Source: Monomorium pharaonis (taxonomy: Eukaryota > Arthropoda > Insecta > Hymenoptera > Formicidae). From it: a DNA stretch of 64,000 bases. This document shows, piece after piece, positions 23,101-34,000 of the stretch (the stretch's first letter is position 1; every line of letters starts with the position of its first letter). The position numbers and the translations under genes were made by a program. The stretch covers positions 3,332,501 through 3,396,500 of the forward strand of contig NC_050476.1 in assembly GCF_013373865.1 (NCBI RefSeq), in the 5' to 3' direction. Under the pieces are notes generated by a model. It was not told the origin of the DNA, did no database searches, and saw nothing but the letters and a program-made list of their open reading frames with translations.

Positions 23101-26100
23101 AACTGATCTGGCCGAGCGAGCGCTCTGCGGGTATCCGGCGAACGAACGAGCTGACGTCACGACAGCCAACCATCCAGCCAGCAAGCCGCCGGCGTACCAG
23201 CTGATCTAATATAACCACTCGATGAGAGAGTACGCCACGTGGATTTCTGGTTCCGTGGACCTTCCACGTGCCGTTATGAATGATCGCCGATGAATGCCAC
23301 GGCCTGATTCAATCCCTCGTGTGTTACTCGGAACAATTCACTCGTATTTATCGCAAGGAAAGACGATTGTTTTCGAAAATGGCAATACGTATTAAGTGTA
23401 GTGCAATAATGATTTATTGTATTATTAAATTGGCTCTGATGGCTATTGTACGATGACGTTTGTGACTCGTGAAGTATCGACGACAACGACGACGACGATG
23501 ACGGCGAAAGGCAGCGATACCGAAATTAATATAAAACGTACGGACGACTGACTTCATCGGCTACGAAATGTCACGTTATTGACGTTTCGTATCGCTTTAA
23601 TTCACAAATGACGAGGATAAATTTAGCATCGCGGCACGGAGATTGTCTGTTTTTCAAGTTGCAGCAATAGCTAACATCGAACGATAGTTAAACGGCGTAA
23701 TGCTACATTATAACACCCTTCGGTCATTGTAAAATCTTTGATGGACGATCGTGATTTGAAAGCGTTATTACATCGCGAGATGATGTACGATTATGCCTTT
23801 GTGCACGTGGTCATAGCTCCGCGGCTATTTGAGTGACATCTTCGAATGAGTAACTGTTAATATTTCAACCAAAGAAAATTACTGGGCAAGCGGTCAATAA
23901 AGCATTGTGACATTTAAAGACACTCTTTGTTATTTTTACGTATTATTATAGTCTTTTGGTAATACGTTTTATGAACAATAACCGTTTTATGAACAACTTT
24001 TTTATATTCGATAATTCATCAATATATCATTTAAGTCTTCCTTATATTTACATTGTACAATGTGCCACTTTTTGAAACGGTATTTTATTTTATTTTTTTT
24101 TTTCTACGATTTAGTTTACGGTCTAAATTAGTTCATGGTCTAAATTAATCTGACTTACAAGGCTGAATTAATCTAAATTTTATTCATAACATAATATACA
24201 AATTTTATTTATTCGAATAAGCTTATTTTTTTTTTATATTGTCGAAAAATCAGGAAAGAGATGTTTTGCAAACGTGCTGCAAACAAAAATCATGACGCGT
24301 TTATTTTTTTGCCGAATATCTTTCCCATTCGTTTGTATTAGCGACACGTGGCGAAGTTTCGGAGCAAGGAGCAAGGTCACGGTCTTCCTTGCTGAGTCAC
24401 CCTCATGGCACTAAACCCGCCATTTCGATCTTTCCCCTCCTTAGCTCTCTTTCTCTGCTTTTCTTACTGCTGCTCGTTAACGTATAATTTTCCCGGCTGC
24501 TCGTTGTTTCCTCATTTACCGACTTTACCTACAAGTTAGTCTGCAATGTTACGGAATGAGTATTGCATTATTAAGGACTTTGCTAACTTATTTATAAGTT
24601 TCCCGTAGTAGACTACATCAGGTAATCACACGTAACGACGAGTATATAACTTTGATAGATTTAATTGAATTCTTTTTATTAATTTTAACATAATATAATT
24701 TTTAGATTCTATGTTCTAAAAGAAATATTGGATTTACGAATTTAATGACTTTGCAGAGATTTTAATAACCAATTTCGCTATATTTATAGTTCTTTTGTAT
24801 ATTTTAGGCATACGAATATTAAATTGAAATATTTATGATAAACTGACATTAGCATAAATTTTAATAAAATAAGAGAAATTATATTTGAGAAACTGTATAA
24901 TAAACTTAACAAAGTTCTATACTTGGTCTGAAAAGAGCGGACTTTTCGTATTATTACTATTATTATATTTGCAGATAATTTTGTTGTAAAATTTTATTTT
25001 ACACATGAAATTCTGAAATGTATCTGTTAAACTGTGCGCTTTGGTTATTACTTTTATCTACAATCACGATTATCTTGACCGCAAGTAGGTATATGTAAAT
25101 GAAAGTTCTAGACGTTTACAGGTAACAAACATTTTATGCTTGCTCTTTAACTGAAATTTATACGTGACGTTTTACATGCGTGCCTACAGCTGACCTTTAT
25201 GATGATACCTATTCGCGATATTCGTAATAGCGTACGTGCTTTATTATTCTCATATTATTTGCGTGACCATTCACATTACTAAGGTATGTTACGTAGTGCA
25301 CATTACGGATACGAAATTAAATATGCCACAAATATTTTGCTAGACCATTTTTAAATAAAAAAAATTAAAAAAGCAGCTCTTAAATAATAAATTTAAATAA
25401 AATAATTAAAATAACAGAAACAAACGTAGAGTATCACGTAGAGTATTGACACATTTTAGAGTATCGAAGAGGAAAAGATAATGATGTTAGCAAATCTAAG
25501 TGGCCTATCAAATCACAGATTCCGCGCGACCGGGGCCAAAGGTGTTTGTGGACGTGCGAGCGGTCGGAAGCGCGCGAAGAAGAAGCCTTTGAAGCCGCCG
25601 TCGAGAAGCGTCAACGACGTCTCGCTTCATTGACCGCGAATTCAACCGTCCCGTCCACAAGTCTCGTCGTCGTTCGCCGCGTTTGACGAAGTAAAAAGAG
25701 AGATAAAACAGGGGGAGAAAAAAACATCTTGCTTTCAATTTCCTTAAAAGCTCTTGCGTTACCGCAAGACGGGCGGATGTTCCTGCCGCGTTTGATCTCA
25801 ATCGCGGTGGAAAATCTAACGAAACGCCACGCGTTATGCGTGTCAAATGTGCGTACGCGTGTATTAGTGTCCCCTTTTTCTTTCTCTCTCTCTCTCTCTC
25901 TCGTTCGCGTCACTTTGATTCGGGCTCTATCTCGTTGATACCGCCACACTGGAATACTTTGACCGTGGGCATTATCGCCCGACGGAAATGTTTTCTTTCT
26001 TTTTTTCTTTCTTTTTTAATAGCGATGATATGCGCGTCTGTCTGCGTGCGAGGTAATTAAAATAAATGGACGCAGATATAAATATATAAAAGATTCAAAA

Positions 26101-26772
26101 GTTCAAGGATCGCAGCCTTTTAGTAAAGATTCAAGCGCTAGAATTTCGTGTAATTAACGCGAAGGTTGAGAAACTCGTGAGCTAATCGCTTGCAAGTCTA
26201 CGAAAATTTAATATGACTATATACAAAACAATACATGTGCTTCATAATCAAAATAATTTCAAATATTAAATATTATTATTGTGGGCTTCGCTTTTTCGCC
26301 GCACTGATGAGATTTTGCTGTCGTAAAATTTAAAGTTTAAGATGATTTACATATTATCAAACTGCGAATTGCACAAAGAAGAAAAATCTTCTTCTGCTTT
26401 TTATTAATTCTTCTCAATTCGTTTGTCTGCAGGAGTGTCGAGACGGTGGACGACGACGGCTCGGTGACCACGAGTGTGACGGTCGCCGAAGTCGCTGATA
26501 CTCAAGAACGGCAACCGCAGCAGCGGCAACAACTGTCAAAAGGTAACGTCGGGTCTGGTCGGCGAGTTGCTAGTCAGAACGTTGCGTTGAGCAACGGCAA
26601 CGGTATCAGCAACGTCAGCCGTGTTACGTCACGCAGCCACATGGAGCAGGAGAAGCGGATGCGGCGAGAAATCGCCAACAGCAACGAGCGACGTCGTATG
26701 CAGAGCATCAACGCTGGATTCCAATCATTGAGGACGTTGCTACCGCATCACGAGGGCGAGAAACTGTCCAAG
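10536..26772 (+). CDS. crp: Transcription factor AP-4 (cropped) orthologue, 5' coding part, bHLH
   Basis: Joining 10536-10618 to 26433-26772 gives an open frame of 141 residues across a phase-2 junction (GG plus G gives Gly28). It ends in the basic region and first helix: RREIANSNERRRMQSI (about 105-120), then NAGFQSLRTLLPHHEGEKLSK (121-141). The REIANSNERRRMQSINAGFQ signature is diagnostic of TFAP4. E113 and the following arginines are the expected DNA-contact residues for a CAGCTG E-box. The protein stops at the exon border right after KLSK; helix 2 and the leucine zippers must be encoded downstream. Family role: AP-4 homodimers bind CAGCTG and act in the nucleus in growth and cell-cycle control; Drosophila crp affects cell and tracheal growth. 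The 28 residues from exon 1 are recognised by phase and context, not by motif. Confidence 0.9.
11104..11155. repeat. (GA)n/(GATA)n compound microsatellite
   Basis: A GA run passes into GATA units and back to GA, in the GC-rich start of crp intron 1. Confidence 0.9.
11177..11200. repeat. (GGCC)n microsatellite
   Basis: Five tandem GCCG/GGCC units. Each unit is self-complementary, so the tract can fold on itself. Confidence 0.9.
11221..11259. repeat. (CTGG/TTGG)n tandem repeat
   Basis: Alternating CTGG and TTGG tetramers. It follows the (GGCC)n tract by about 20 bp. Confidence 0.85.
11293..11374. repeat. (GCC)n trinucleotide array
   Basis: CCG/GCC units with occasional GCT, GCA and CAC interruptions over about 80 bp. 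Frames through it give poly-Ala, poly-Pro or poly-Arg on one strand or poly-Gly on the other and are repeat artefacts. Confidence 0.9.
13777..13802. repeat. (GT)n microsatellite
   Basis: About 13 GT units in crp intron 1. Confidence 0.9.
19528..19550. repeat. Poly(T) tract
   Basis: A run of 23 T in crp intron 1, a possible retroposon tail on the minus strand. No element body was recognised beside it. Confidence 0.75.
19843..20050 (+). mobile_element. Possible solo LTR remnant
   Basis: It begins TGTTACCTATTTCTGGCCC and holds a TATA-like CTATATAAGC (about 19980) and an AAAATAAATT poly(A)-like signal (about 20028), an order typical of an LTR's U3-R region. No matching second LTR, clear CA end, target-site duplication or element genes were found, so this is tentative. 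Confidence 0.25.
21061..21133. repeat. Duplicated E-box module, copy A
   Basis: The first 36 bp match copy B (from 21692) at 31 positions, and the last 24 bp match at 21 positions. A less similar, length-variable middle lies between. Both copies hold two CAGCTG sites near their ends (47 bp apart here). Confidence 0.7.
21692..21771. repeat. Duplicated E-box module, copy B
   Basis: Direct-repeat partner of 21061-21133, about 630 bp downstream. Its two CAGCTG sites are 54 bp apart, and a third lies at 21777 just beyond the homology. The conserved words CAGCTGATAGACG and GTAACAG flank the sites. Confidence 0.7.
21857..21874. repeat. (CA)n microsatellite
   Basis: Short CA run just downstream of E-box module B. 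Confidence 0.85.
22593..22617. promoter_or_regulatory. Palindromic paired E-boxes
   Basis: CACAGCTGTA and TACAGCTGTG form a perfect 10-bp inverted repeat around a 5-nt spacer, so two CAGCTG sites face each other 15 bp apart. This geometry suits two bHLH dimers side by side on DNA, which is an inference. Confidence 0.5.
25883..25902. repeat. (CT)n microsatellite
   Basis: Ten CT units within a longer pyrimidine-rich stretch near the 3' end of crp intron 1. Confidence 0.85.
26433..26772 (+). CDS. crp: crp bHLH-encoding exon (basic region and helix 1)
   Basis: The acceptor is TTTGTCTGCAG ending at 26432 and the donor is GTAAGT at 26773. The exon carries an acidic, Gln- and Ser-rich N-terminal stretch, then SHMEQEKRMRREIANSNE and the rest of the basic region and helix 1. 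The border after GEKLSK, inside the loop/helix 2 region, appears to match the exon border of vertebrate TFAP4, recalled from memory. It is GC-rich relative to the flanking intron. Confidence 0.95.
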
Positions 26773-28940
26773 GTAAGTCGCGTGTGGCTTTATACTGATC
26801 CTTGATCAGAGTCGTGCGCACTTTATTTCATATTTCGAATAATAAAGCCGTTACTATTATAGAATATTATAAATCTTTAATACGTAAATTTTTCTAGATA
26901 CAAGTGGAGAATAATTTAAATATTTTTAAAATATAAAATTAATTATCACATATAACGAAAGATATTTTAAATTTGATTTTAATTAAATATAGAGCATTTT
27001 AATGTACGTCCCAGCGTAATTTTTTCTTATAATTATTCACTTTTCTCCTTCTCCACTTTTTATTCTTCACGACTCTGGTTTAGGGCTAAAAATTTCTTTT
27101 TTGTACCTTTTTGTACGCTATATACTTTGGCATCGTACGAAAAGTCGGGTGTGCTGATACGGGAATGTGCGAGGCACACTTGGCATCGTATCATGATCTC
27201 TGAGTCTTTTTGGTTGAAATGAGAATTGTATCCATGCGAAAAGTATTTATCATTATCGCCGTATTCCTCGTAGCTTGAATCGCTTGCTCATTCGGTATGA
27301 ATCACTGTAAAAGAACTGAAGAACACTTCCTCCAATATATTTTTCCTGTGCTGGAGGAATAGTCGATCAAGCTTGAGTAATAAGATCATCTATCCATTCA
27401 TCGCTTCGTGCTCACGTCTTTCCATGGATACATTAGAAGGAATGCACAATCATTGCATGTCTCTCTCTCGAGAGGAATCTATTTCGATTGAACATCGAAA
27501 AAAAAAAAGACAATTATTAATCAATGTTTTAATTTTTATTACATCATAAAATCGCAAAACGTTCAGATCCTCAGTGAAGTTATAAGGATTAAACGTGATC
27601 TTTTAGTTTTGTCGAGGCTCCGTGCAAATAGTATAGTTGAAAATTATTGCATGAGGATAATTCGAGTCTTAATGCACGATTGCTTATATTGTGCAAGCAG
27701 TGTCTAATCACTAATCGCATTCATAATTCTTTTTCCTTTTTTTTTTTTATTACCGTAATGCATCCGAACTTGGAAAATTCTCATTTCGTCCATGTGCGTG
27801 CGATGTGGCGTGCGTACACGAAATATCTTTTATGCCGCACTATCGTGCACACAATGAAAATCGAGATATATATCACCGCAAGAGTATCGTAAGAGTGGGT
27901 CACGCCTTTGTACTAGTACCACCTTGCGATTTTGACTGTTCGTTTGAACACTTCGAACTTGAGAACTCTAGCGACGCGCTCAATCGATATGTGACTATTT
28001 CGGATCGTTGGGACGTTGTGCGAGTATTTGAGCATCCAATAGTCCAAGTGGAATCGTCAGGAATAATATTGTTTCTCGCAAGACGTTACTACATATCAAT
28101 GCTCCTTGGATGAATTCGTAACTCCAATTATCGGGTACAATTGATAGAATTGTTTACTTCTTCGCAGTAGCCCCGAGTTTTCACTACGATTAATCTTTAA
28201 ATGCATCCGAATATATATTGTTTGTTTTCGCACAGTAATGAAAATTAAAGACCCAGCATTAAGAACGGAATGATGAATTAATTATCATAACTGATAATTA
28301 ATGTTGTATGCATTTAGGGATTAATTTATATCTTTGTTTGGCGGTATTAGATTTTATGCAAGACCATACAAGAAAAGTAACGACGATAACGAAATAATAA
28401 TGACGTGAAAATCCGATCGATGCTGCATGATTTATTGCCTTGCAAGATATTTTTATAATTTATTTTCCTTAAAGTGAAGATCTCGATTTGTATTAGCGAA
28501 CACATAGAAAACCGATCGCTCTTGTTTGGTCGTACAACTCGAAAATACCGCTGGCATGCAATGACGGTCTCGTTGAACACACTTTAAACGAGTCGTATTT
28601 TATTTTGCGCCTAATTTTGCACGTACGCAGTGCCGAGAAAAGAAAAAAAAAAGAATTTTTTTTTTGCATTCGCCAAGTAAGGAATCCCGGTACGTATTTG
28701 AAGATTCTTTCTAACCGTTATTTGAAAAACGCAGAGACGGATCCCGCGCCTCGGAATAGCGAGTCGAGGTGATGGTGTGGTACCATCCGACCGGAAGAGT
28801 TTTATTACATTAGGACCGACACGCACGATGTCGGGCCGGGTCAGGCTGACACGTGGACCGGAAACGACGACCTACCTCTCTTTGGCAAGGTGAATTCGTC
28901 AATAAAGCTCAATCGTTCCTCTTGCGTTTGCGCGTTATGC

Positions 28941-28968
28941 AAGCCGCCGCCGCCGCCGGCGGCGGCTT
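28941..28968. repeat. GC-rich hairpin
   Basis: AAGCCGCCGCC and GGCGGCGGCTT are perfect 11-bp arms around a 6-nt loop, and TT follows. It resembles a bacterial intrinsic terminator but is a GCC microsatellite derivative in a eukaryotic intron. Confidence 0.7.
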
Positions 28969-29159
28969 TTATGAATCGCCGCCGTGCGCTTTGGCTCCGG
29001 TCAATTTTGCCATGTGAAAGTCAGCCTCCGATCCCACGCTATAAAACTAAATCCTCGTACAATCGGTTTGGATCGTTCGCCTAGTCATGCCCGGGACTTT
29101 AATCATTCGCCTCACTGCCGTGTGATGGTGCTCGTTTAGTTTTTGCGCTGTCAGAACGG

Positions 29160-29188
29160 TGACGTCACGTATCGTCAAGTATCAGCTG
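29160..29188. promoter_or_regulatory. CRE plus CAGCTG E-box pair
   Basis: TGACGTCA at 29160-29167 is followed after 15 bp by CAGCTG at 29183-29188, inside a GC-rich island of intron 2. The same two motifs occur together in intron 1 (23152 and 23198). Confidence 0.35.
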
Positions 29189-30174
29189 ATGCGCACAATT
29201 CGATCGTATGATCCATTCAGTTTCGACCTATTTGTGACACATTTTTGACGTAAAATATAATATTTGATTTTCCATATAGAGGATGTTATTAACAAGTTGA
29301 AAATGTTTGCGATAAATTTTTAATTTTTCACAATATAGTTAAATTGTTTTATATAATATATAATATATATATTTATTTATTGATTTTATAAAATAATATC
29401 TTGCCATAATTTTTAAATTACATTTTGTCACAGATAAGATTACATTATTGTAGATCTAAATTAATAAATATAAAAGAAAATTTGTAGGGAAAAAAAAACT
29501 AAAACGCGATAGGCACGGTTAGCGCTGTTGAGCCTGAATCCGGACCCTCGTAAATCTTTACCTGCGAACTTGTTCCCTTCAGCTTTGTGCCACCTTTGTG
29601 AAGTAAGGTCAATCGTGGGAGCGGACTACGGCAAGTATTTCACAGCGAATACTATTAAAGCTGATTATACGAAAATCGCGTTTCTCAGCGAAACACTGAT
29701 ACATATCCGCAGGAAATTGATTGAATTAACTTTTCTATCTTTTGAATACATTTGAATTATTTTTTTAAAATGAAATATTGCGATAATTTATGTAATTATA
29801 AATAGTTGAAGTTATATGTGGAGCTTTTTAAACTTTTAACTGAACTTCAAAGATTTAAACGTAAATGTAACGAAATCTTATTCCTCCACGTCGAATTTAT
29901 TTTAACGAGTCGAGTTTATTCGGATTCGTAATTTGAGACTCGGTTATTCAGCGTTGAAAATTGAAGACTAGCGAGGCAGGAATTTTAGGAGCCGCGCCGC
30001 GGGGAGATGTTGGGAAAGCTGAGAGTAGACATGGAGATGAGCCACGCTAATAACATTTCGTCGGCGCGTGCAAAAATAGCACCGGCTAAAAATTGCGCAA
30101 CGTCGCGCTCGGACAACGCGGTCACGCGGGGGTCAAGAGTTAATCGGGTATTTAGCGGGGAATGTGGACCGCGC

Positions 30175-30240
30175 GGGACGTGACGTGACGGGACGGGACG
30201 GGATGAGACGAGATGAGACGAGATGAGACGAGACGAGGCG
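30175..30240. repeat. GACGG/GATGAGAC minisatellite
   Basis: Tandem GACGT/GACGG pentamers pass into three copies of GATGAGACGA and then GACGA units. It lies at the end of a GC-rich island. Confidence 0.85.
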
Positions 30241-31029
30241 CCAAACGGCGCGGTGCCTCGGTGAGACGATTAAAGGTAGGCATACAATGCGCATGTGTGT
30301 CAGTCGGAACAAGAACCTCGAGAGTCGCGTGACTCGTAATTGGCGGTGTGAACTAACAGCTGATCTCGCGCTGATCGCAAGTCGCAGCGCGCTGCGTAAT
30401 CGAGCACGTGCTCTACGTACGTATTACACGTACATGCCCCGCTCGTCTTTACAGTCGTCATATCGACTCTTCTCTTATATTCTCCATGACGTCGAAAGTT
30501 ACTTGTGGCTCGCTATATTTTTCGGATATACAAAATTTAGGGAACTTTTCAAAATTAAATACATTAAAATCTATACAGTTAATTTTTCGATATAAAGATA
30601 TAATACGCTTGGTGTGTGAATCGGCGTTACATTATATGCACTTTTTTATTTTACTATAATGCGTAGTGAAATCTCCTGCTCCAGTGTGTACGGAAGCTTT
30701 ATTTTAATAGCGGTATAAATACGTTATATCGCGGGAGCTTTGTTAGAAGCGCCATTTATTCGATGGCTCGGGACCTCGTTACTACCAAACGACGTTACTT
30801 CATCATGAAAGGCGGTCTAATTATTCCGCGCGCGGTTCTTTCTGAAATTCCCCGTGACCTCGAAACATAGCGTATGTACGTGCACCGGTTTCGTTCGCGC
30901 CGCCTCCACGTGTACCCGTAATTCGCGTACGTGTACTATCTCTGTATATGTGTGTGTATGTGCGCGCACTTTCGCAACGCGATATTTCGCGAGCCAGTCG
31001 GCCGACCACATGGTTCAATTCCCACGCAT

Positions 31030-31060
31030 TTCTCTCTCTCTCTCTCTCTTTCTCTTTCTC
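31030..31060. repeat. (CT)n microsatellite
   Basis: CT run at the start of a longer pyrimidine-rich stretch extending to about 31170. Confidence 0.85.
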
Positions 31061-34000
31061 GTGCCTTCGCTCCCTTTGGTCCCGGCTTTTTTCGCTTCCC
31101 CCTTCCCTTCCGTCCCTATTCCCCCTATCTTCATCTCGCTTGCCTTCGTCGTCGATCCTGTCCCTTCTTTCTTGGCTTGGTCACGAAGGCCGAACCCGGA
31201 CCGGCGAATTTCGCGCGAAGCCCTGGCCCACTGAGGGAGACGTCTCAAAGAGCGGCGGCGGTCGGCTCTTTGGCAATATTAACAAGCCCACAATTTCCAA
31301 ATACGAACGCTCGATTGCTTGCGAACTTCTTTCTCGCTTGTTACTTCCCACAATGAGAAGAAAGGCGTGACCGCGCTTTCGTCGGATCCGCTTGCGCAAA
31401 TAAACTTAAAGAAAAATTATTTGTTTCTTTTGTTCCTTTTAATCTTTGCATTTCAATCGTTTTGCTGGTTACCCCATCAAAGACTACGCACCATTCAACT
31501 TTTCACTTTGACATTTTTTTTCGTTGCGTTTAAAATCGAAAATCATATATTGTCAAAATTAATTTTCTAGGATCAATTAGTCTTCACCGATAATGTCAAC
31601 TTTTCGCTTCTTCGTTTTAGTTTGAAATTGAGACAAATGGGAATCGATTGGGGATCTTGATATAATCTGATATTATTATTGACTTTCATATTCCCGGGCC
31701 TCAATTTTTCAATTGGGAAAACGATACGTGGGATGATCGTGCGTTTCTCATGGGACATTCTCTCGAATCTTTTGTGTGCGCGTAGACAGGAGGGCACGGC
31801 GCGCATCGGAAACGAAATAAAAGGAGGGCACGCGCAAATGAGCGCAGACGCCTCGACCTATTTTCATTTAGCACTCGCCAGACAGAAATAAAAATAAACC
31901 GCCTCTGTGCTCTTCTCATGCCTTTAACAAAATTCGATTCGAGGCTGCCGCGTCACGGCTAAAGAGAGCATTTTGCGCGCGTAATTGCGTTTCACGCTGC
32001 GTAGGAGAGGCCGGCTTCGATCGATTGCTCGAACCGATGGACTCCGCCAATCCTCTTATCCTGTGTATTCGATTTTCCCACACATTTCGTGCGTGATAAA
32101 TAGTTTATATCGTATTACAATCTCCCGCCTACAGCATATCGATATAATCTAGTAGAACGATTTTATTTGTGCATTTCAATAGCAATTTATTGGTTTAAAA
32201 AAATATTTAGCATTAAATATACCTTGAACGTATATCGATGTTATGTAATAAAGTTTAAATTAACTATTATCAATAAATACAATCCTTCTCCCGCGTCCCG
32301 CCCCGATAACGAAAATGGAAATAGATTCCAGTCAGAAATATGAATAATTCCGCGCTGGAATAATCTTCTCCGCGCCTCCCGGTTAGTAAACGAGTTAACC
32401 ATTGACGACATCCGAAGCCGCAAACTTGTTAATTTTCAACGGACAAACGTTTCCATCCTATTTTCCTGAAAAGTTCTCAAGCGGGAATCGCGCGCGCGCG
32501 CGTTGCTGTGGCGAGACCAGACTAGTGGCGAGAGAGCTCCTTCGCGTAGTTCTCATTGAGAGAGCCGTCGTCTCTCCTCGCGCGAAGAGGTCGCGCCGGG
32601 AAGCACCGTTGGCGTATGAGCTGCATTCATTTCCATGAACTCTCAACGCCGCGTTCGAGGCTGGATCGCGCGTCTCGCATCCCCCTTGCCCTTTCCCTCC
32701 TCATCTCCGCTCGGTCTTCGTTCATCTCACTCTGACCGCAGGCGGTCGGTCGTGGACGTGTTCTCCCTTTCTTTCTCTCCCTCTCTCTCTCTCGTTCCTG
32801 GTCTGTGAGACGTATATATTATTCTTCTGCTCTCCGTCGTTCCCTCGCGGTGCAGTCTCTCCGGTCTTCTTGGTGGTAGTAGGCAAGGACGGCGGGAACC
32901 CAGACGTCACGTGCTTTGTCTGCCAGGCTCTCTCGCCTTTTCTCTCTTCAGACTCCCGTGGTACTACTACGAGATGCGCGCGCGCGTTCTTCATCACATA
33001 CACATATACATACACCGGCTGCAATGAGCGGCTGGCGGCTGCACGACATAAGACCCATCTTACACCGTGTGAGAATTGAAGTCGTGCAATACAAGACTTC
33101 ATCCGTCTCGGAATTGTGTACGTAACAGCTGTGACTATGTAACGAAACCTGTGACAAAATCATTGTATGTCATCGCCTAAATAATATTGTTACGTGTACA
33201 TATGCTTCGTTATGTTTTATATTACATATACACGCAAGAGAGAATTGCGTTATCTGTCCAAATGAAATCGCTTTAACGGAGGTGCTAAAGAAAGAAATAT
33301 ATTATATCGTAACTCGCGTTTTTTCACGGAATAATGATTTTTGTGACTATTTTGCATTTCACGACTTCAATTACGGCGCACGATATTGCTACTCTCCGGA
33401 GATTTCTACAAAATTGCATACAGCAACAGTACATAGCGTTGTACGTTATGTTGCAATCGTTGCAACAATCAATTATACGGAAGTAGAACCTTCTCTATAA
33501 TTCATACGATTCTTACACGCTCGAAAAGTTATTTTTATGGCGAATCCCGCTTGATTGACGCCAATGACGGAACAGTGACATCTAATTCTTTGTAGAATAG
33601 AATAATTTAATATTAAAGAGCATTGTTCATGTAAACAATTATAATGATAGCAATGTAATATTAATTAATAGTATGATACAGTAATATCATTTTCAGCGAG
33701 TTTAATGTTCAATAATATCCATTATTATTAAAGCACTATGCGATTAACTGTTATTTACATTACATCTGTCGCCAGTATATATAATCGTTATGGTATAATT
33801 AATATAATTATAGATTGCGTAGGTATTAAAAATGATCAATTTCGTTGCCGAGTAAACTCAGAGAATCGTGCATGTGCAACGGGTTAATGCAACTCGTCAA
33901 TTAGTTACGCGTTCAATTTTTGCATGGTGCAAGACGGGCTTAAGAACGTGGAGTTCCTACCGACTATGCCGCCGCCGCCGCCGCGCCCTACTCAAGTGGG

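Larger units (their letters stand above)
21057..23275. promoter_or_regulatory. Candidate intronic enhancer with eight CAGCTG E-boxes
   Basis: CAGCTG occurs at 21071, 21118, 21702, 21756, 21777, 22595, 22610 and 23198, eight sites in 2.1 kb where about 0.5 is expected in random equal-base DNA. A TGACGTCA CRE (23152-23159) and two CACGTG E-boxes (23236 and 23265) adjoin the last site. CAGCTG is the AP-4 homodimer target and is also used by other bHLH dimers. The enhancer role is inferred from motif density alone. Confidence 0.45.
10619..26432 (+). other. crp intron 1 (15.8 kb)
   Basis: GTGAGT donor and TGCAG acceptor. The intron starts with a CpG- and microsatellite-rich block (to about 11.7 kb) and is then a mosaic of AT-rich DNA and GC-rich islands (about 14.2-14.8, 19.1-19.4, 21.5-22.1 and 23.0-23.3 kb). 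No nested protein gene is supported. It contains a CAGCTG-rich candidate enhancer at 21.0-23.3 kb and a possible LTR remnant near 19.85-20.05 kb. Confidence 0.75.

Noticed and set aside
28941..28970. Bacterial-type terminator (GC hairpin plus T run)
   Set aside because: The context is a eukaryotic intron with a GCC microsatellite; no bacterial gene is nearby.
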